A DNA stretch of 64,000 nt from NCBI RefSeq assembly GCF_008801915.1, contig NZ_VZOV01000002.1, positions 248,001-312,000 on the forward strand. Direction: 5' to 3'. Position 1 is the first letter of the stretch; every line of letters begins with the position of its first letter. A program made the translations under genes and the position numbers. Below are positions 34,684-44,509 of the stretch, piece by piece. The notes under the pieces were generated by a model. That model saw nothing but the letters and a program-made list of their open reading frames with translations, searched no databases and was not told the origin of the DNA. This DNA comes from Cupriavidus gilardii. GTDB lineage: Bacteria; Pseudomonadota; Gammaproteobacteria; Burkholderiales; Burkholderiaceae.

Positions 34684-35484
34684 TTACTTGACCGGCTTGG
34701 TCACGTCCGCGCCGAACCACTTGTTCGACAGCTTGGTCAGCGTGCCGTCCTTGCGCAGATCGTCCAGCGCGCGGTCGAGTGCCTGTGCGAACTTCGGATT
34801 GTCCTTGCGGAACGGGATCGCGACCTCGGTATCGCCGCCCTTCACCACCGCGCCGGCGCGCAGCGGCAGATTCGACGTCTTGATCAGGTAGTTGACCATC
34901 AGCCGGTCGTTCAGCGCGGCATCGACACGTTGCGCGGCCAGGTCGCGCAGATACTCGGGCGCGCCCGGATAGGTCTTGACGTCGATGCCCGCCACCGACT
35001 TGGCCAGCTCGTTGTAGTTGCTGCCCAGGCTGACGCCCAGCCGCTTGCCCTTCAGGTCTTCCAGCGACTTGAACTCGCGCTTGTCGTCCTTGCGCTGGAT
35101 CAGCTGCGCGGCCGAGAAGACGTAGGGCTTCGAGAAGTCCAGCACCTGCTTGCGCTGCGGCGTCACGTTGACCTGATTGACGATCACGTCGAACTTGCCC
35201 GCCTGCAGCCCGGCGATGATGCCGCTCCATTCGGTGGTGACGAACTCGGGCTTGACGCCCAGCTTGGCCGCAACGGCGCGCGCGACATCGACGTCGAAGC
35301 CTTCGAGCTGGTTGTTGGCGCCGCGATAGCCGAACGGCGGATAGGTGCCCTCCAGGCCGATCTTCAGTACGCCTGCCTGCTTGACGTTGTCGAGCAGATC
35401 GGCGGCATGGGCGCCGGCCATTGTCAGGGCCAGCAGCGGCGCCGCGATCAGCGGGCGGATCCAGCCAGCGGGAAACCAGGTCAT
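34684..35484 (-). CDS. tcyJ: Periplasmic cystine-binding protein (TcyJ/FliY-like)
   Basis: 266 residues. Signal peptide ending GAHA, then a solute-binding domain family 3: VLKIGLEGTYPPFGYRG, FDVIVNQVNVTPQRK and KKLSNKWFGADVTK-like C-terminus (LTKLSNKWFGADVTKPVK). The GADVTK tail and internal motifs match E. coli FliY/TcyJ well. GGAGAA precedes ATG 35484. Divergent from paeA. Shares a transcript with the downstream permease, interrupted by a terminator. Confidence 0.85.
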   Translation of the reverse strand: MTWFPAGWIRPLIAAPLLALTMAGAHAADLLDNVKQAGVLKIGLEGTYPPFGYRGANNQLEGFDVDVARAVAAKLGVKPEFVTTEWSGIIAGLQAGKFDVIVNQVNVTPQRKQVLDFSKPYVFSAAQLIQRKDDKREFKSLEDLKGKRLGVSLGSNYNELAKSVAGIDVKTYPGAPEYLRDLAAQRVDAALNDRLMVNYLIKTSNLPLRAGAVVKGGDTEVAIPFRKDNPKFAQALDRALDDLRKDGTLTKLSNKWFGADVTKPVK

Positions 35485-35747
35485 CGAGTTCTCCAATCGA
35501 AGTTGATGGACGGCATGATAGTGCATGGGCCTGACGGCGCCTCGGCAGCGTTTCAGCAGCGTTTCGGCACCGCCTCCGTACCGGCACAGACTAAGTCAAT
35601 CGCTATCAAATCAAAAATAACAATTCATAATGGCTATATAACGGGCAGTCCAGGCGGCGTTCGGTTCGCATTGACAGCCCGCATCGGCCTGCACCATCAT
35701 CGAAACGCCCTTCCGGCCTCCAGCCACCGGCCCCTGCCGCCATCGCC

Positions 35748-37178
35748 ATGTTCGTCCTGATCCTGCTGCTGCTGATCCTGATCAGCGCCTTCTTCTCGAT
35801 CTCCGAGATCGCCCTGACCGCCGCTCGCCGCACCAAGCTGCAGACGCTGTCGGAGCGCGGCGACCGGCGCGCGACCAAGGTGATGCTGCTCAAGGAGGAA
35901 CCGGGCAACTTCTTCACCATCGTGCAGATCGGCGTCAATACCGTCGCGATCCTGGCGGGCGTACTGGGCGAGAAGCATCTGTCCGACGTTGCCTTCGCGC
36001 TGCTGTCGCCCCACTTCAGCGACACGATCGCGCAGCGCATCGCCAATATCGGCTCCTTCCTGCTGGTCACGCTGCTGTTCATCCAGTTCGCCGACCTGAT
36101 CCCGAAGCGGATCGCGATGAGCTTCCCCGAGGCCTGCGCGCTGGCGGTGATCGGGCCGATGCTGTGGCTGCTGAAGGTGCTCAAGCCGCTGGTCTGGCTG
36201 TTCAATGCCGCCGCCGATGCCGCGCTGCGGCTGCTGGGCCTGCCCACCAAGGCGGTCGAGCAGATCACGTCGGAAGACATCGCCGCGATGGTCGATGCCG
36301 GCGCCGAGGCCGGCGTGCTGCTCAAGCACGAGATCCACCTGATCGAGAACGTGTTCGAGCTCGATTCGAAGAGCGTCACGGCGATCATGACGCCGCGCGA
36401 CGAGGTGGTCTACCTCGCGCTGGACGAGAGCGCCGACAGCCTGCGGCGCAAGCTGGTCAAGTACCCGCACGCGCAATATCCGGTCTGCGACCACGATCTG
36501 GACGACGTGCAGGGCTTCGTCGAATCGCAGGACATCCTGCGCTCGATGCTGGCCGACGAAGCCGATTCCGCGATCGCCAATCTGGCCCGGCACTACGACA
36601 AGAACGTGCTGGTGATTCCCGACACGCTGACGCTGTCCGAGGCGATGACGCGCTTTCGCGAGATGCACCAGAGCTTCGCGGTGGTGATGAACGAATACGG
36701 GCTGGTCGTCGGCATCGTCACGCTCGACGATATCGTCGGCGCGCTGATGGGCGACATCCTGTATTCGTCGGAGGACGAGCAGATCGTGCGGCGCGACGAG
36801 GACTCGTGGCTGGTCGACGGGGTGACGCCGCTGGTCGATCTGAAGAAGGCACTGGACCTGGACGCGCTGCCGGCCGAGGACTATGTCGACACCGCGGCCG
36901 GGCTGGTGATCTATACCCTGAAACGCATCCCGAAGAAGTCGGAATTCATCGAGACCGCGGGCTATCGCTTCGAGGTGCTCGACATCGACCACCACAAGAT
37001 CGACCAGTTGCTGGTATCGCGGCTGCCGGCCGGCCGCGGCGGCGGCGGCGGTGCCGCCAAGCCGGCGCAGGCATCGCCGCCGTCCGTGGCACCGCCGGCC
37101 GCTGCGCCGGCGGATCCAGCCGCGCCGGGCTCCATCCCTGCTCCCGCCCCGGCTCCGGCGCAACGGGCACGGCCTTAG
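35748..37178 (+). CDS. paeA: PaeA/YtfL-type CNNM-CBS membrane protein
   Basis: 476 residues: DUF21/CNNM membrane region (about 1-180), two CBS domains (about 200-330), and a CorC_HlyC domain ending YRFEVLDIDHHKIDQLLVSR. It aligns closely with E. coli PaeA (YtfL), a putrescine/cadaverine exporter; motifs FSISEIALTAARR, FFTIVQIGVN and FADLIPKRI are shared. Beyond about residue 428 is an added Gly/Pro/Ala-rich tail that the E. coli protein lacks. This tail overlaps the opposite-strand PAP2 gene. Confidence 0.85.
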   Translation: MFVLILLLLILISAFFSISEIALTAARRTKLQTLSERGDRRATKVMLLKEEPGNFFTIVQIGVNTVAILAGVLGEKHLSDVAFALLSPHFSDTIAQRIANIGSFLLVTLLFIQFADLIPKRIAMSFPEACALAVIGPMLWLLKVLKPLVWLFNAAADAALRLLGLPTKAVEQITSEDIAAMVDAGAEAGVLLKHEIHLIENVFELDSKSVTAIMTPRDEVVYLALDESADSLRRKLVKYPHAQYPVCDHDLDDVQGFVESQDILRSMLADEADSAIANLARHYDKNVLVIPDTLTLSEAMTRFREMHQSFAVVMNEYGLVVGIVTLDDIVGALMGDILYSSEDEQIVRRDEDSWLVDGVTPLVDLKKALDLDALPAEDYVDTAAGLVIYTLKRIPKKSEFIETAGYRFEVLDIDHHKIDQLLVSRLPAGRGGGGGAAKPAQASPPSVAPPAAAPADPAAPGSIPAPAPAPAQRARP

Positions 37179-38301
37179 CGGCATCGCGGTAGCGCTCCAC
37201 GTTGTGGGGCAGATGATAGACGGCGACCCACGCACCCATCGCGAGCGCCGCGGCGGCGGCCACGCCGGCCAGGGGCGCCGCCGAGAGCCTGGCCGGCACA
37301 TGCAGTGTCAGATAGGCGGTCGCCAGCATCACGATCCAGGCCATGCCCAGCGCGTAGCCGGCCACCACGTCGGACAGCCAGTGCATGCCCAGATAGAGCC
37401 GCGACAGGCCGATGGCGACCACCACGGTCGCGATCACCGCCAGCACCGGAATGCGCACGCGCCACGGCTGCCGCACGCACAGCAGAAAGGCCAGGAAGCC
37501 GTAGGTCACCATGCTGCTGGTCGCGTGCCCGCTCGGAAACGAGAACGACTCCACGCCGCCGTAGATGCTGGCCGGCCGCGCGCGCGCGAGGCCGTACTTG
37601 AGCACCAGCACGCAGGCTCGCGCGCCAATCAGCGCGATGGTCCAATAGACGGCCGCCGCCCACGCCCGGCGCCACGCCAGCCAGCCGAACACCGCGATCC
37701 CGATCGCCACCGAAATGCGCGCGCCGCCGAATTCCGTGATTGCGGTCATCGCGACATCGAGCCAGTCCTGCCGGCCCTGCTGCAGCCATGCGAACACCGC
37801 CTGGTCGACGCGTACCAGCGGCGTTTCCGCGGCGACCGCCAACGCGAGCCAGATCAGCAGGCCCCCGCTGGCCAGCAGCACCGCCGCCGCGATCGCCACC
37901 AGCAGGATTTCGGCGACCTCGCGCTCCAGCAGCTTCAGCACGCGCGGCCAGCGGTCGCCCGCCCGCGCGTGCAGCGCATCGTGTGCGACGCGGCGCAGCG
38001 AATCGAGCAGCCGCACCGCCGGATGGATCAGCACCAGCGCGATGCGAACGAGGCAAAGCCCCAGTACCGCCAGCACGACGAACAGCAGCAGGCCGCCGAT
38101 CAGCAGGCCGGGCGTGGGTTGCTCGAAGCGCAGCCAGGCAGGCCACTCGGCGATCAGCTCGTCCATCGTGTCCTCGAACCGATCAATCCCGACCTCAAAC
38201 TCATCTTCAATAGCAGCATGGGCAGATTCCGTGTATTCGTATTCGACCGCGGCAACGACCGTGTCGTCCGGGCCGGATAAAACGATCGCGTCAGCCCGCA
38301 T
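36946..38301 (-). CDS. PAP2-family membrane phosphatase
   Basis: 451 residues from ATG 38301 (GGAG upstream); ATG 38163 is an alternative. Membrane protein with the PAP2 catalytic motifs KYGLARARP, FPSGHATSSMV and GLSRLYLGMHWLSDVVAGY, as in lipid-phosphate and undecaprenyl-diphosphate phosphatases. The N-terminal ~130 residues form an acidic stretch followed by extra helices (GLLIGGLLLFVVLAVLGLCL). The C-terminal tail (after LPHNVERYRDAAK) is basic low-complexity and lies antisense to the 3' end of paeA for 233 bp. Confidence 0.7.
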   Translation of the reverse strand: MRADAIVLSGPDDTVVAAVEYEYTESAHAAIEDEFEVGIDRFEDTMDELIAEWPAWLRFEQPTPGLLIGGLLLFVVLAVLGLCLVRIALVLIHPAVRLLDSLRRVAHDALHARAGDRWPRVLKLLEREVAEILLVAIAAAVLLASGGLLIWLALAVAAETPLVRVDQAVFAWLQQGRQDWLDVAMTAITEFGGARISVAIGIAVFGWLAWRRAWAAAVYWTIALIGARACVLVLKYGLARARPASIYGGVESFSFPSGHATSSMVTYGFLAFLLCVRQPWRVRIPVLAVIATVVVAIGLSRLYLGMHWLSDVVAGYALGMAWIVMLATAYLTLHVPARLSAAPLAGVAAAAALAMGAWVAVYHLPHNVERYRDAAKAVPVAPEPGREQGWSPARLDPPAQRPAVPRTAAMPAPAWRHRRRRRGRPAAAIPATGRSCGGRCRAPRSDSPRSR

Positions 38302-38477
38302 GATAGAACGCGGCTCCGGGCAGATCGCGGCCGCGCGGCCATGGCATCGCAATGACGACGCGCTCGCGCTGCAATCCCGCTGCAATCCCGCTGAACTCAC
38401 GCTTGAAAATTTTGCAGTGGCCGCCCCGGCACGAAGCCGTTAGGCTATGCAGCGAGCGCGACGAGGAGAAAACCCCG

Positions 38478-40655
38478 ATGCCACGCGACGATACCCCGCC
38501 CCTGCAGCATCTGCATCCCAAGCTGCGCCAGGTCAGCAACGGCAGCGAGCCGGTCAACCAGCTGCGCGCGCAATACTCGCAATGCGTGGTCACGCGCAAG
38601 CCCGCGCTGCCCGAACCGGCCGAGCGCCGGCTGACGATCGAGCAGCAGGAACGCGACCGCTTTGCCGCCGGCCTCAGCGACTACAGCTGTCTGACGGTGC
38701 ACCGGGGCCGCGTGACCCGGCCGAAGCAGCAGGCCATGCCGGTGGCCGACGACGTCTTCATCAACGTGGTTGTCGAAACCGAGCCGCGCGAGCCCGGCGC
38801 GCCCGACGATACCGAGCACGTGCTGCGCGCCATCGATCGCATGCTGGCCGAGGCGGGCCACCGGCGCCGTCCCGGCCAGCAGCCCGCCACGCCGCTGCTG
38901 CACCGGCGCAATTTCATCGCGGCCACCGTGCCGATCTCCACGTTGCGCGCGCTGGCGGCGCTCGACGGCGTGCGCTACGTGCATCGCAGCGAGACGCTGT
39001 CGCTGCGGCTGCCCCGCCCCGATCGCGTACCGGCGGCAGCGGCGGCGGCGCTCGAACCGACGCCGCGGCGCGTCGCGGTCGACGGCCAGACGCAGAACGG
39101 CGCCGGCGTGCTGATCGGCATCATCGACGTGGGCGGCTTCGATTTCTCCCATCCGGATTTCCTCGATGCCGACGGCAATACCCGCTTCGTCTCGATCTGG
39201 GACCAGGGCGGCGATTTCCGGCCGCCGCCGCGAGCCTTCGGCTATGGTGCCGAACTGACGCGCGAGCGCCTGAACGCGGCGCTGCAGGCCGCGCGCAACG
39301 GCGGCCCGCCCGCCACCGAGCTGGAACGCCAATCGCAGCAGGAGCCGGGCTCGCATGCGACTCATGTGGCCAGCATCGCGGCGGGCAACCAGGGCCTGTG
39401 TCCCGGCGCGCTGATCGCCGGCGTGCTGATCAGCGTCGAGCCGCCCGGCGACGACTATGCCGCGCGCCGCTGGACCTTCAGCGATGCCTCGCGCATCGTC
39501 CATGCGGTCGAATATCTGCTGGCGGTGGCCGAACGCGAGGGCCTGGCGCTGTCGATCAATATCAGCCTGGGCACCAACGGCGGCTCGCACGACGGCGCCA
39601 ACGGCACCTGCCGCTGGCTCGACGCCTTCCTGGCCACGCCGGGCCGCGCGATCTCGATCGCGGCCGGCAACGCCGGACAGGAGCGGCCCACCGACGAGGA
39701 CCGCTTCGGCTGGATCATGGGCCGCATCCACACCAGCGGCAAGATTGCGGCCAAGGGCCTGACGGTCGAGCTCGAATGGATCGTGGTCGGCGACGGCATC
39801 GCCGATCTGTCGGAAAACGAACTGGAGATCTGGTACGGGGCGCAGGACCGCTTGACGGTTTCGGTGCAGCCGCCCGGCTCGGCCGACTGGTACGAGGTCG
39901 CGCCGAAGCAATACATCGAGAACCGGCGGCTGCCCGACGGCACCGTGCTGTCGGTCTACAACGAGCTCTACCATCCGTCCAACGGCGACAACTACATCGG
40001 CGTCTACCTGTCGCCCTTCCTCGATGCGCGCGCCTATACGCCGATCACCGCCGGCGTCTGGAAGGTACGGCTGCACGGCGACGAGATCCGCGACGGCAGC
40101 TTCCATGCGTGGATCGAGCGCGACGATCCGATGGAACTGCAGCGCCGGCGCGAACTGGCGGCCTACCGCTTCCCATCGTTCTTCGCGGAGGCGACCAACG
40201 TCGATTCGCATTCGATCAATTCGCTGGCCTGCGCGCATTGGGTGATCGGTGTGGCCAACGCCGACACCGAGCAGGCGCGCGTGCATATCTCGAGCAGCCA
40301 GGGGCCGACGCGCGACGGCCGCAACAAGCCCGACGTCTGCGCGCCCGGCACCGGCATCGTCGCCGCCAACGGCTTCGTCGACGATGGCGGCTGGGTCGCG
40401 ATGACCGGCACCAGCATGGCCAGTCCCTACGTGTGCGGCGTGATCGGCCTGATGCTGGCCGCCAGGCCGACGCTGACGGCGGCGCAGTGCCAGGGCATCC
40501 TGCGGCGCACCGCGCGGCCGCTGCCCTCGCACGACTACGCCTGGCGCAACGACGCGGGCTACGGCCTGATCGATCCGGTCGCCGCGATCGAGGAGGCGCG
40601 CGCGTTCGACGAGCGCCGCGAGCGGCGCGATCCACCGGCGCGGAGGCGCGCATGA
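38478..40655 (+). CDS. Subtilisin-like serine protease (peptidase S8)
   Basis: 725 residues with no signal peptide, so probably cytoplasmic. Catalytic triad: Asp217 (GIIDVGGFDFSHPDF), His293 (EPGSHATHVASIAAG) and Ser646 (MTGTSMASPYVCG). About 200 residues precede the catalytic domain, including QQQ-like and ERRLTIEQQERDRF segments, and residues ~470-600 form an insert containing a beta-rich segment. GAGGAG precedes ATG 38478. Its stop overlaps the start of the metallo-hydrolase gene (ATGA), so the two are coupled. No close characterised relative is recognised. Confidence 0.75.
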   Translation: MPRDDTPPLQHLHPKLRQVSNGSEPVNQLRAQYSQCVVTRKPALPEPAERRLTIEQQERDRFAAGLSDYSCLTVHRGRVTRPKQQAMPVADDVFINVVVETEPREPGAPDDTEHVLRAIDRMLAEAGHRRRPGQQPATPLLHRRNFIAATVPISTLRALAALDGVRYVHRSETLSLRLPRPDRVPAAAAAALEPTPRRVAVDGQTQNGAGVLIGIIDVGGFDFSHPDFLDADGNTRFVSIWDQGGDFRPPPRAFGYGAELTRERLNAALQAARNGGPPATELERQSQQEPGSHATHVASIAAGNQGLCPGALIAGVLISVEPPGDDYAARRWTFSDASRIVHAVEYLLAVAEREGLALSINISLGTNGGSHDGANGTCRWLDAFLATPGRAISIAAGNAGQERPTDEDRFGWIMGRIHTSGKIAAKGLTVELEWIVVGDGIADLSENELEIWYGAQDRLTVSVQPPGSADWYEVAPKQYIENRRLPDGTVLSVYNELYHPSNGDNYIGVYLSPFLDARAYTPITAGVWKVRLHGDEIRDGSFHAWIERDDPMELQRRRELAAYRFPSFFAEATNVDSHSINSLACAHWVIGVANADTEQARVHISSSQGPTRDGRNKPDVCAPGTGIVAANGFVDDGGWVAMTGTSMASPYVCGVIGLMLAARPTLTAAQCQGILRRTARPLPSHDYAWRNDAGYGLIDPVAAIEEARAFDERRERRDPPARRRA

Positions 40656-41995
40656 AGATCCGCCTGTTCCAGTCCTATCAGGGCGACTGCCTGCTGATCG
40701 AGGCAGCGTCGGGCCACCGCATGCTGTGCGACGGCGGCACCGGCGCGGCGATGCGCGATTTCGTCGCGCCGTCGCTGGAGCGGCTCGCGCGCGACGGCGC
40801 CATGCTCGATCTGGTCTACGTCTCGCATATCGACGACGATCATCTGGGCGGCGTGCTGGCAATGCTCGAGGCCGCGCTCCAGTGGAAGGTCTACGACTAC
40901 CATGCCGAGCGGGGCGATCCGCCCGCCAAACCGGATGCTCGCCGCGTGCCGCGCATTGGCGCGCTGTGGCACAACGCCTTCCACGATCAGATCGGCGCCA
41001 ACGCCGGACCGATCCATACGCTGCTCGCCGCAAATGCGCGGGCGCTGCGGGCTAGCCATGTCGAGCCGCTGGAGCTGCTGGGCCGCGAATACGCGCGCAT
41101 AGCCAATTCGGTGCCGCAGGCGCTGCGGGTATCCCGTCTGGTCAAGGCCGATCTGCTCGATATTCCGTTGAACACGCGATTGGGCGACGCCGCCGAGGCC
41201 GGCGTGGCGCCGGCCGGCGCTTCCGCCGGCAAGCTGATCGTCGCCCGGCCGGACGCCCCGGTGCAGTCGCTGGGCTCGCTGCGCATTCGTGTACTGGGCC
41301 CTACCGCGGCGGAACTGAAGCGGCTGCGCGAAGGCTGGAACAACTGGCTGCGCGATCCCGCCAATCGGCTGCGCGCGCAGGCCATCCGCGACCGCTATGC
41401 CAACGGACTGCTGGCGATGGCGGGCGGCCGGGCCGACGATCCGTTCGACCTGCGCGAATGGGAGGGCACGCCGTCTTACCGCGGTGTCACCACGCCGAAC
41501 ATCGCGTCGCTGATCCTGCTGGTCGAAGAGGAAGGCCATCGCGTACTGCTGACCGGCGACGCGCATCCGGACATGATCCTCGCCGGGCTCAAGCAGGCCG
41601 AACTGCTGCGCGACGGCGCGCTGCACGTCGATGTGCTGAAGGTCCAGCACCACGGCTCCGAGCACAATATGTCGCCGGCCTTCTGCCGCGCGGTGTCGGC
41701 CGATCATTACCTGTTCTGCGGCAACGGCGCGCATACCAATCCGGAGCTGACCGTGCTCGATGCCTTGCTGGCCGCGCGCGTCGGCCCCGCCGGGCAGCGG
41801 GCACGCGCACCGGAAGCCGAATCGCGGCCGTTCACGTTCTGGTTCAATACCACCGCCGCCGCGCAGACCCAGCAACGTCATATCGCCCACATGGAGCAGG
41901 TCCAGCGCTGGGCCGATGCGGCGCTGCGCAAGCATGGTCCCCGGCTGCGGGTGCGCTTCGTCGACGGCGCCTACGCCAGCCTGACGCTGCGCTGA
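40652..41995 (+). CDS. ComEC-like metallo-beta-lactamase-fold protein
   Basis: 447 residues, no signal peptide. Metal-binding motif HIDDDH at 59-64 is the HxDxDH variant seen in ComEC/Rec2-type MBL proteins. Further metal motifs are LTGDAHPDMI and VQHHGSEHN. Unlike ComEC it lacks membrane segments, so it is a free hydrolase or nuclease-like domain. It shares an ATGA overlap with the upstream S8 protease gene, implying equal expression and a joint function. Substrate unknown. Confidence 0.7.
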   Translation: MKIRLFQSYQGDCLLIEAASGHRMLCDGGTGAAMRDFVAPSLERLARDGAMLDLVYVSHIDDDHLGGVLAMLEAALQWKVYDYHAERGDPPAKPDARRVPRIGALWHNAFHDQIGANAGPIHTLLAANARALRASHVEPLELLGREYARIANSVPQALRVSRLVKADLLDIPLNTRLGDAAEAGVAPAGASAGKLIVARPDAPVQSLGSLRIRVLGPTAAELKRLREGWNNWLRDPANRLRAQAIRDRYANGLLAMAGGRADDPFDLREWEGTPSYRGVTTPNIASLILLVEEEGHRVLLTGDAHPDMILAGLKQAELLRDGALHVDVLKVQHHGSEHNMSPAFCRAVSADHYLFCGNGAHTNPELTVLDALLAARVGPAGQRARAPEAESRPFTFWFNTTAAAQTQQRHIAHMEQVQRWADAALRKHGPRLRVRFVDGAYASLTLR

Positions 41996-42038
41996 GCACG
42001 GGCATCGCCGTGGCCATGCGGGGAGGCGATCCCGCCGG

Positions 42039-42992
42039 CTATTTGAGCGCGTGCTCGAAGGCGACCGCCGGCGCGGACAGGCGCCGGCCCAGCTGGGCGG
42101 CCAGTTCCTGCGCGGCCTCGGCAAAGCGCTCGCGCAGCTGCTCGGCCAGGCTCGGAATGCCGCGATGGCTGGCGCGCAGCATCTGGATCTCGAAGGCCAT
42201 CGCCGGCTGGATCTCGTGCAGCGAGACGGCGTGCGGATCGCTGCCCAGCGCGGTGTACTGATCGAGCAGCGCCACGCCCAGCCCACCCTCGACCAGCTTG
42301 CGCGCCAGCGAGTAGGTCTGCACCTCCAGCGTCGAGCGCGGCTCCAGCGCATTGCGCGCCAGCAGCTGGCGCACCATCAGGCCGAGCGAGCTGTGGTCGT
42401 CGTAGCCGATGAAGGCGCGGTCCATCAGCCTGGCCATCGGCAGCGGCGTGCGCCGCGCCGCCCCGGACAGCGGCTGGCCGCGCGGCACCGCCAGCAGCAT
42501 GCGGCCTTCGGCCACCGTCTGCGCGGCGATCGCCTCGTGCGGCGGCGGCGCGAAGGCAAAACCGATATCGATCTGGTTGCGCAGCAGCCCCTGCACGATC
42601 TCGTCCGTATGGTGGGTCAGCACCTGCACCTGCGTGTCGGGGTGGCGCGCGCAGAAGCGCTGCAGCGCCGGCACCAGCAGCGGATCGGCCAGGCTCGGCG
42701 TGGCCGCCACGCGCAGCCGGCCGGCGCCCTTGTGGCGCAGGCTCTCGGATACCCGCCGCACGCGGTCGATCTCGCCATATAGCCGTTCGACATCGCCGTA
42801 CAGCGCGGTGGCCTCCGGTGTCGGGCGCAGCCGGCCCTTCGCGCGGTCGAACAGCCGGAAGCCGAGCGAGGCCTCGGCATGCTGCAGCACGCGCGTGACC
42901 ACCGGTTGCGAGACATGCAGCAGCCGTGCGGCCTCGCTGACGGTGCCGGTCAGCATCACGGCGCGGAAGACCTCGATTTGTCGCAGGCGCAT
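42039..42992 (-). CDS. LysR-type transcriptional regulator
   Basis: 317 residues. N-terminal helix-turn-helix MRLRQIEVFRAVMLTGTVSE and AARLLHVSQPVVTRVLQHAE, then a substrate-binding domain (GRLRVAATPSLADPLLVPAL). Divergent from the dadA-like gene with 125 bp between starts, the usual LysR arrangement, so it probably regulates that gene and perhaps the binding protein behind it. Confidence 0.85.
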   Translation of the reverse strand: MRLRQIEVFRAVMLTGTVSEAARLLHVSQPVVTRVLQHAEASLGFRLFDRAKGRLRPTPEATALYGDVERLYGEIDRVRRVSESLRHKGAGRLRVAATPSLADPLLVPALQRFCARHPDTQVQVLTHHTDEIVQGLLRNQIDIGFAFAPPPHEAIAAQTVAEGRMLLAVPRGQPLSGAARRTPLPMARLMDRAFIGYDDHSSLGLMVRQLLARNALEPRSTLEVQTYSLARKLVEGGLGVALLDQYTALGSDPHAVSLHEIQPAMAFEIQMLRASHRGIPSLAEQLRERFAEAAQELAAQLGRRLSAPAVAFEHALK

Positions 42993-43117
42993 GGCAATCC
43001 AGGGGGATCGGGCAAGGTATAGCCTAAAGACATATTCTGGCACGTCTTCGCATTGGGCAGGCCGGGCGCCCTGCTCTACCCTTGCGACATCGCAAACCGG
43101 TAGGGATGAATACGGCA

Positions 43118-44380
43118 ATGAAGGTGGTGATCACCGGCGCCGGCGTGGTCGGCATGGCCACCGCCTGGCAACTGGCCAACGACGGCCATCAGGTCACGGT
43201 GCTGGAACGGCGCGACGGTCCGGGACTGGAGACCAGCTTTGCCAACGGCGGGCAGCTCAGCTACAGCTATGTCGCGCCGCTGGCCGGTCCCGGCGTGCTG
43301 GCCAAGGTGCCCGGCTGGCTGCTGCGCCGCGACGCGCCGCTGCGCTGGCGGCCGCGGCTGGACCCTGCCCAATGGCGCTGGCTCGCCGCCTTCGTCGGCG
43401 CCTGCAATGCCTCGCGCAGCGATGCGACCACGCGCAAGCTGCTGCGGCTCGCCTTCCATTCGCGCGACCGCATGCGTGCCTTCCTCGACCGCCACGACAT
43501 CGACTTCGATTTTGCGCGGCGCGGCAAGCTGATCGTCCACCGCGACATGGCCAGCTTCGACGCGGCGCGCCGACTGCTGGATTACCAGGCGGGGCTCGGC
43601 AGCGAGCAGCACGCGCTGGACCGCGACGCCTGCGTCGCACTCGAGCCGGCGCTGGCCGGCATCCGCGACCAGATCGTCGGCGCCATCCATACCCCGAGCG
43701 AGGAAGTGGCCGATTGCCACCGCTTCTGCGTCGGACTGGCCGATCTGCTGCGCCAGCATCCCAATGTGTCGCTGCGCTTCGGCACCGCGGTACGCGCGAT
43801 CGAGCGCCAGGGCGACGCCGCCCGCGGCGTGCATACCGACGCCGGCTTCGAGGCCGCCGACGCGGTGGTGCTGGCTGGCGGCATCGGCAGCGCGACGCTG
43901 CTGCGGCCGCTGGGGCTGCGTGCACCGCTGTGGCCGCTGAAGGGATACAGCATCACTGTGCCGGTCGGCACCGGCGCGCAGGCCCCGCACATCAGCGTCA
44001 CGGACTTTGCCCGCAAGATCGTCTATGCCCGCATCGGCAACACGTTGCGCGTGGCCGGCATGGCGGACCTGACGCGGCCCGATACCCGGATCGACCAACG
44101 CCGGGCGGCGACGCTGCTGGACGAGACCCGCTCGGTCTTCGGCGGCATCGCCGGCGACCGTTCCTTGTCCGACCTGCAGCCCTGGGCCGGTCTGCGGCCC
44201 GCCACACCGACAGGTCTGCCCCTGATCGGACAGTCGCGACTGCGTCAGCTGTGGCTCAACATCGGGCACGGAGGACTGGGGTTTACGCTGGCAATGGGCA
44301 GCGCGAGCCTGCTGGCAGATATGATCGCGAAGCGGCCGCCCACGGTCGATCCCGCCGACTACAGCGCGACGCTGGCGTAG
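43118..44380 (+). CDS. DadA-like D-amino-acid dehydrogenase
   Basis: 420-residue FAD flavoprotein. N-terminal Rossmann MKVVITGAGVVGMATAWQLA then VTVLERRDGPGLETSFANGG, the DadA hallmark (TSFANGGQLS), and C-terminal GLRPATPTGLPLIGQ and NIGHGGLGFTLA. DadA oxidises D-amino acids to keto acids at the membrane. ATG 43118 is used; ATG 43106 is directly on the likely ribosome site and so less likely. The substrate is unproven, and the binding-protein gene downstream may supply it. Confidence 0.8.
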   Translation: MKVVITGAGVVGMATAWQLANDGHQVTVLERRDGPGLETSFANGGQLSYSYVAPLAGPGVLAKVPGWLLRRDAPLRWRPRLDPAQWRWLAAFVGACNASRSDATTRKLLRLAFHSRDRMRAFLDRHDIDFDFARRGKLIVHRDMASFDAARRLLDYQAGLGSEQHALDRDACVALEPALAGIRDQIVGAIHTPSEEVADCHRFCVGLADLLRQHPNVSLRFGTAVRAIERQGDAARGVHTDAGFEAADAVVLAGGIGSATLLRPLGLRAPLWPLKGYSITVPVGTGAQAPHISVTDFARKIVYARIGNTLRVAGMADLTRPDTRIDQRRAATLLDETRSVFGGIAGDRSLSDLQPWAGLRPATPTGLPLIGQSRLRQLWLNIGHGGLGFTLAMGSASLLADMIAKRPPTVDPADYSATLA

Positions 44381-44509
44381 CGCGCCACTGCCCGCAGCAC
44401 AGAGCAGCAGAGCGGAACGAGGGGCCGCCGCTTGCACGGCCCTTGCTAGCAGTACCACCCGATGTTGCGTTTCAACAAGAGCCGTTCCACAACCAAGGAG
44501 AGCCTGACC

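Noticed and set aside
37051..38280. A 409-codon plus-strand frame opposite the PAP2 gene
   Set aside because: Composition is Arg/His/Gln-rich with no motif, while the minus strand has PAP2 catalytic motifs.
40559..42352. Long minus-strand frame opposite the MBL gene
   Set aside because: Antisense GC-rich artefact; the MBL frame has full metal-binding motifs and a coupled start.
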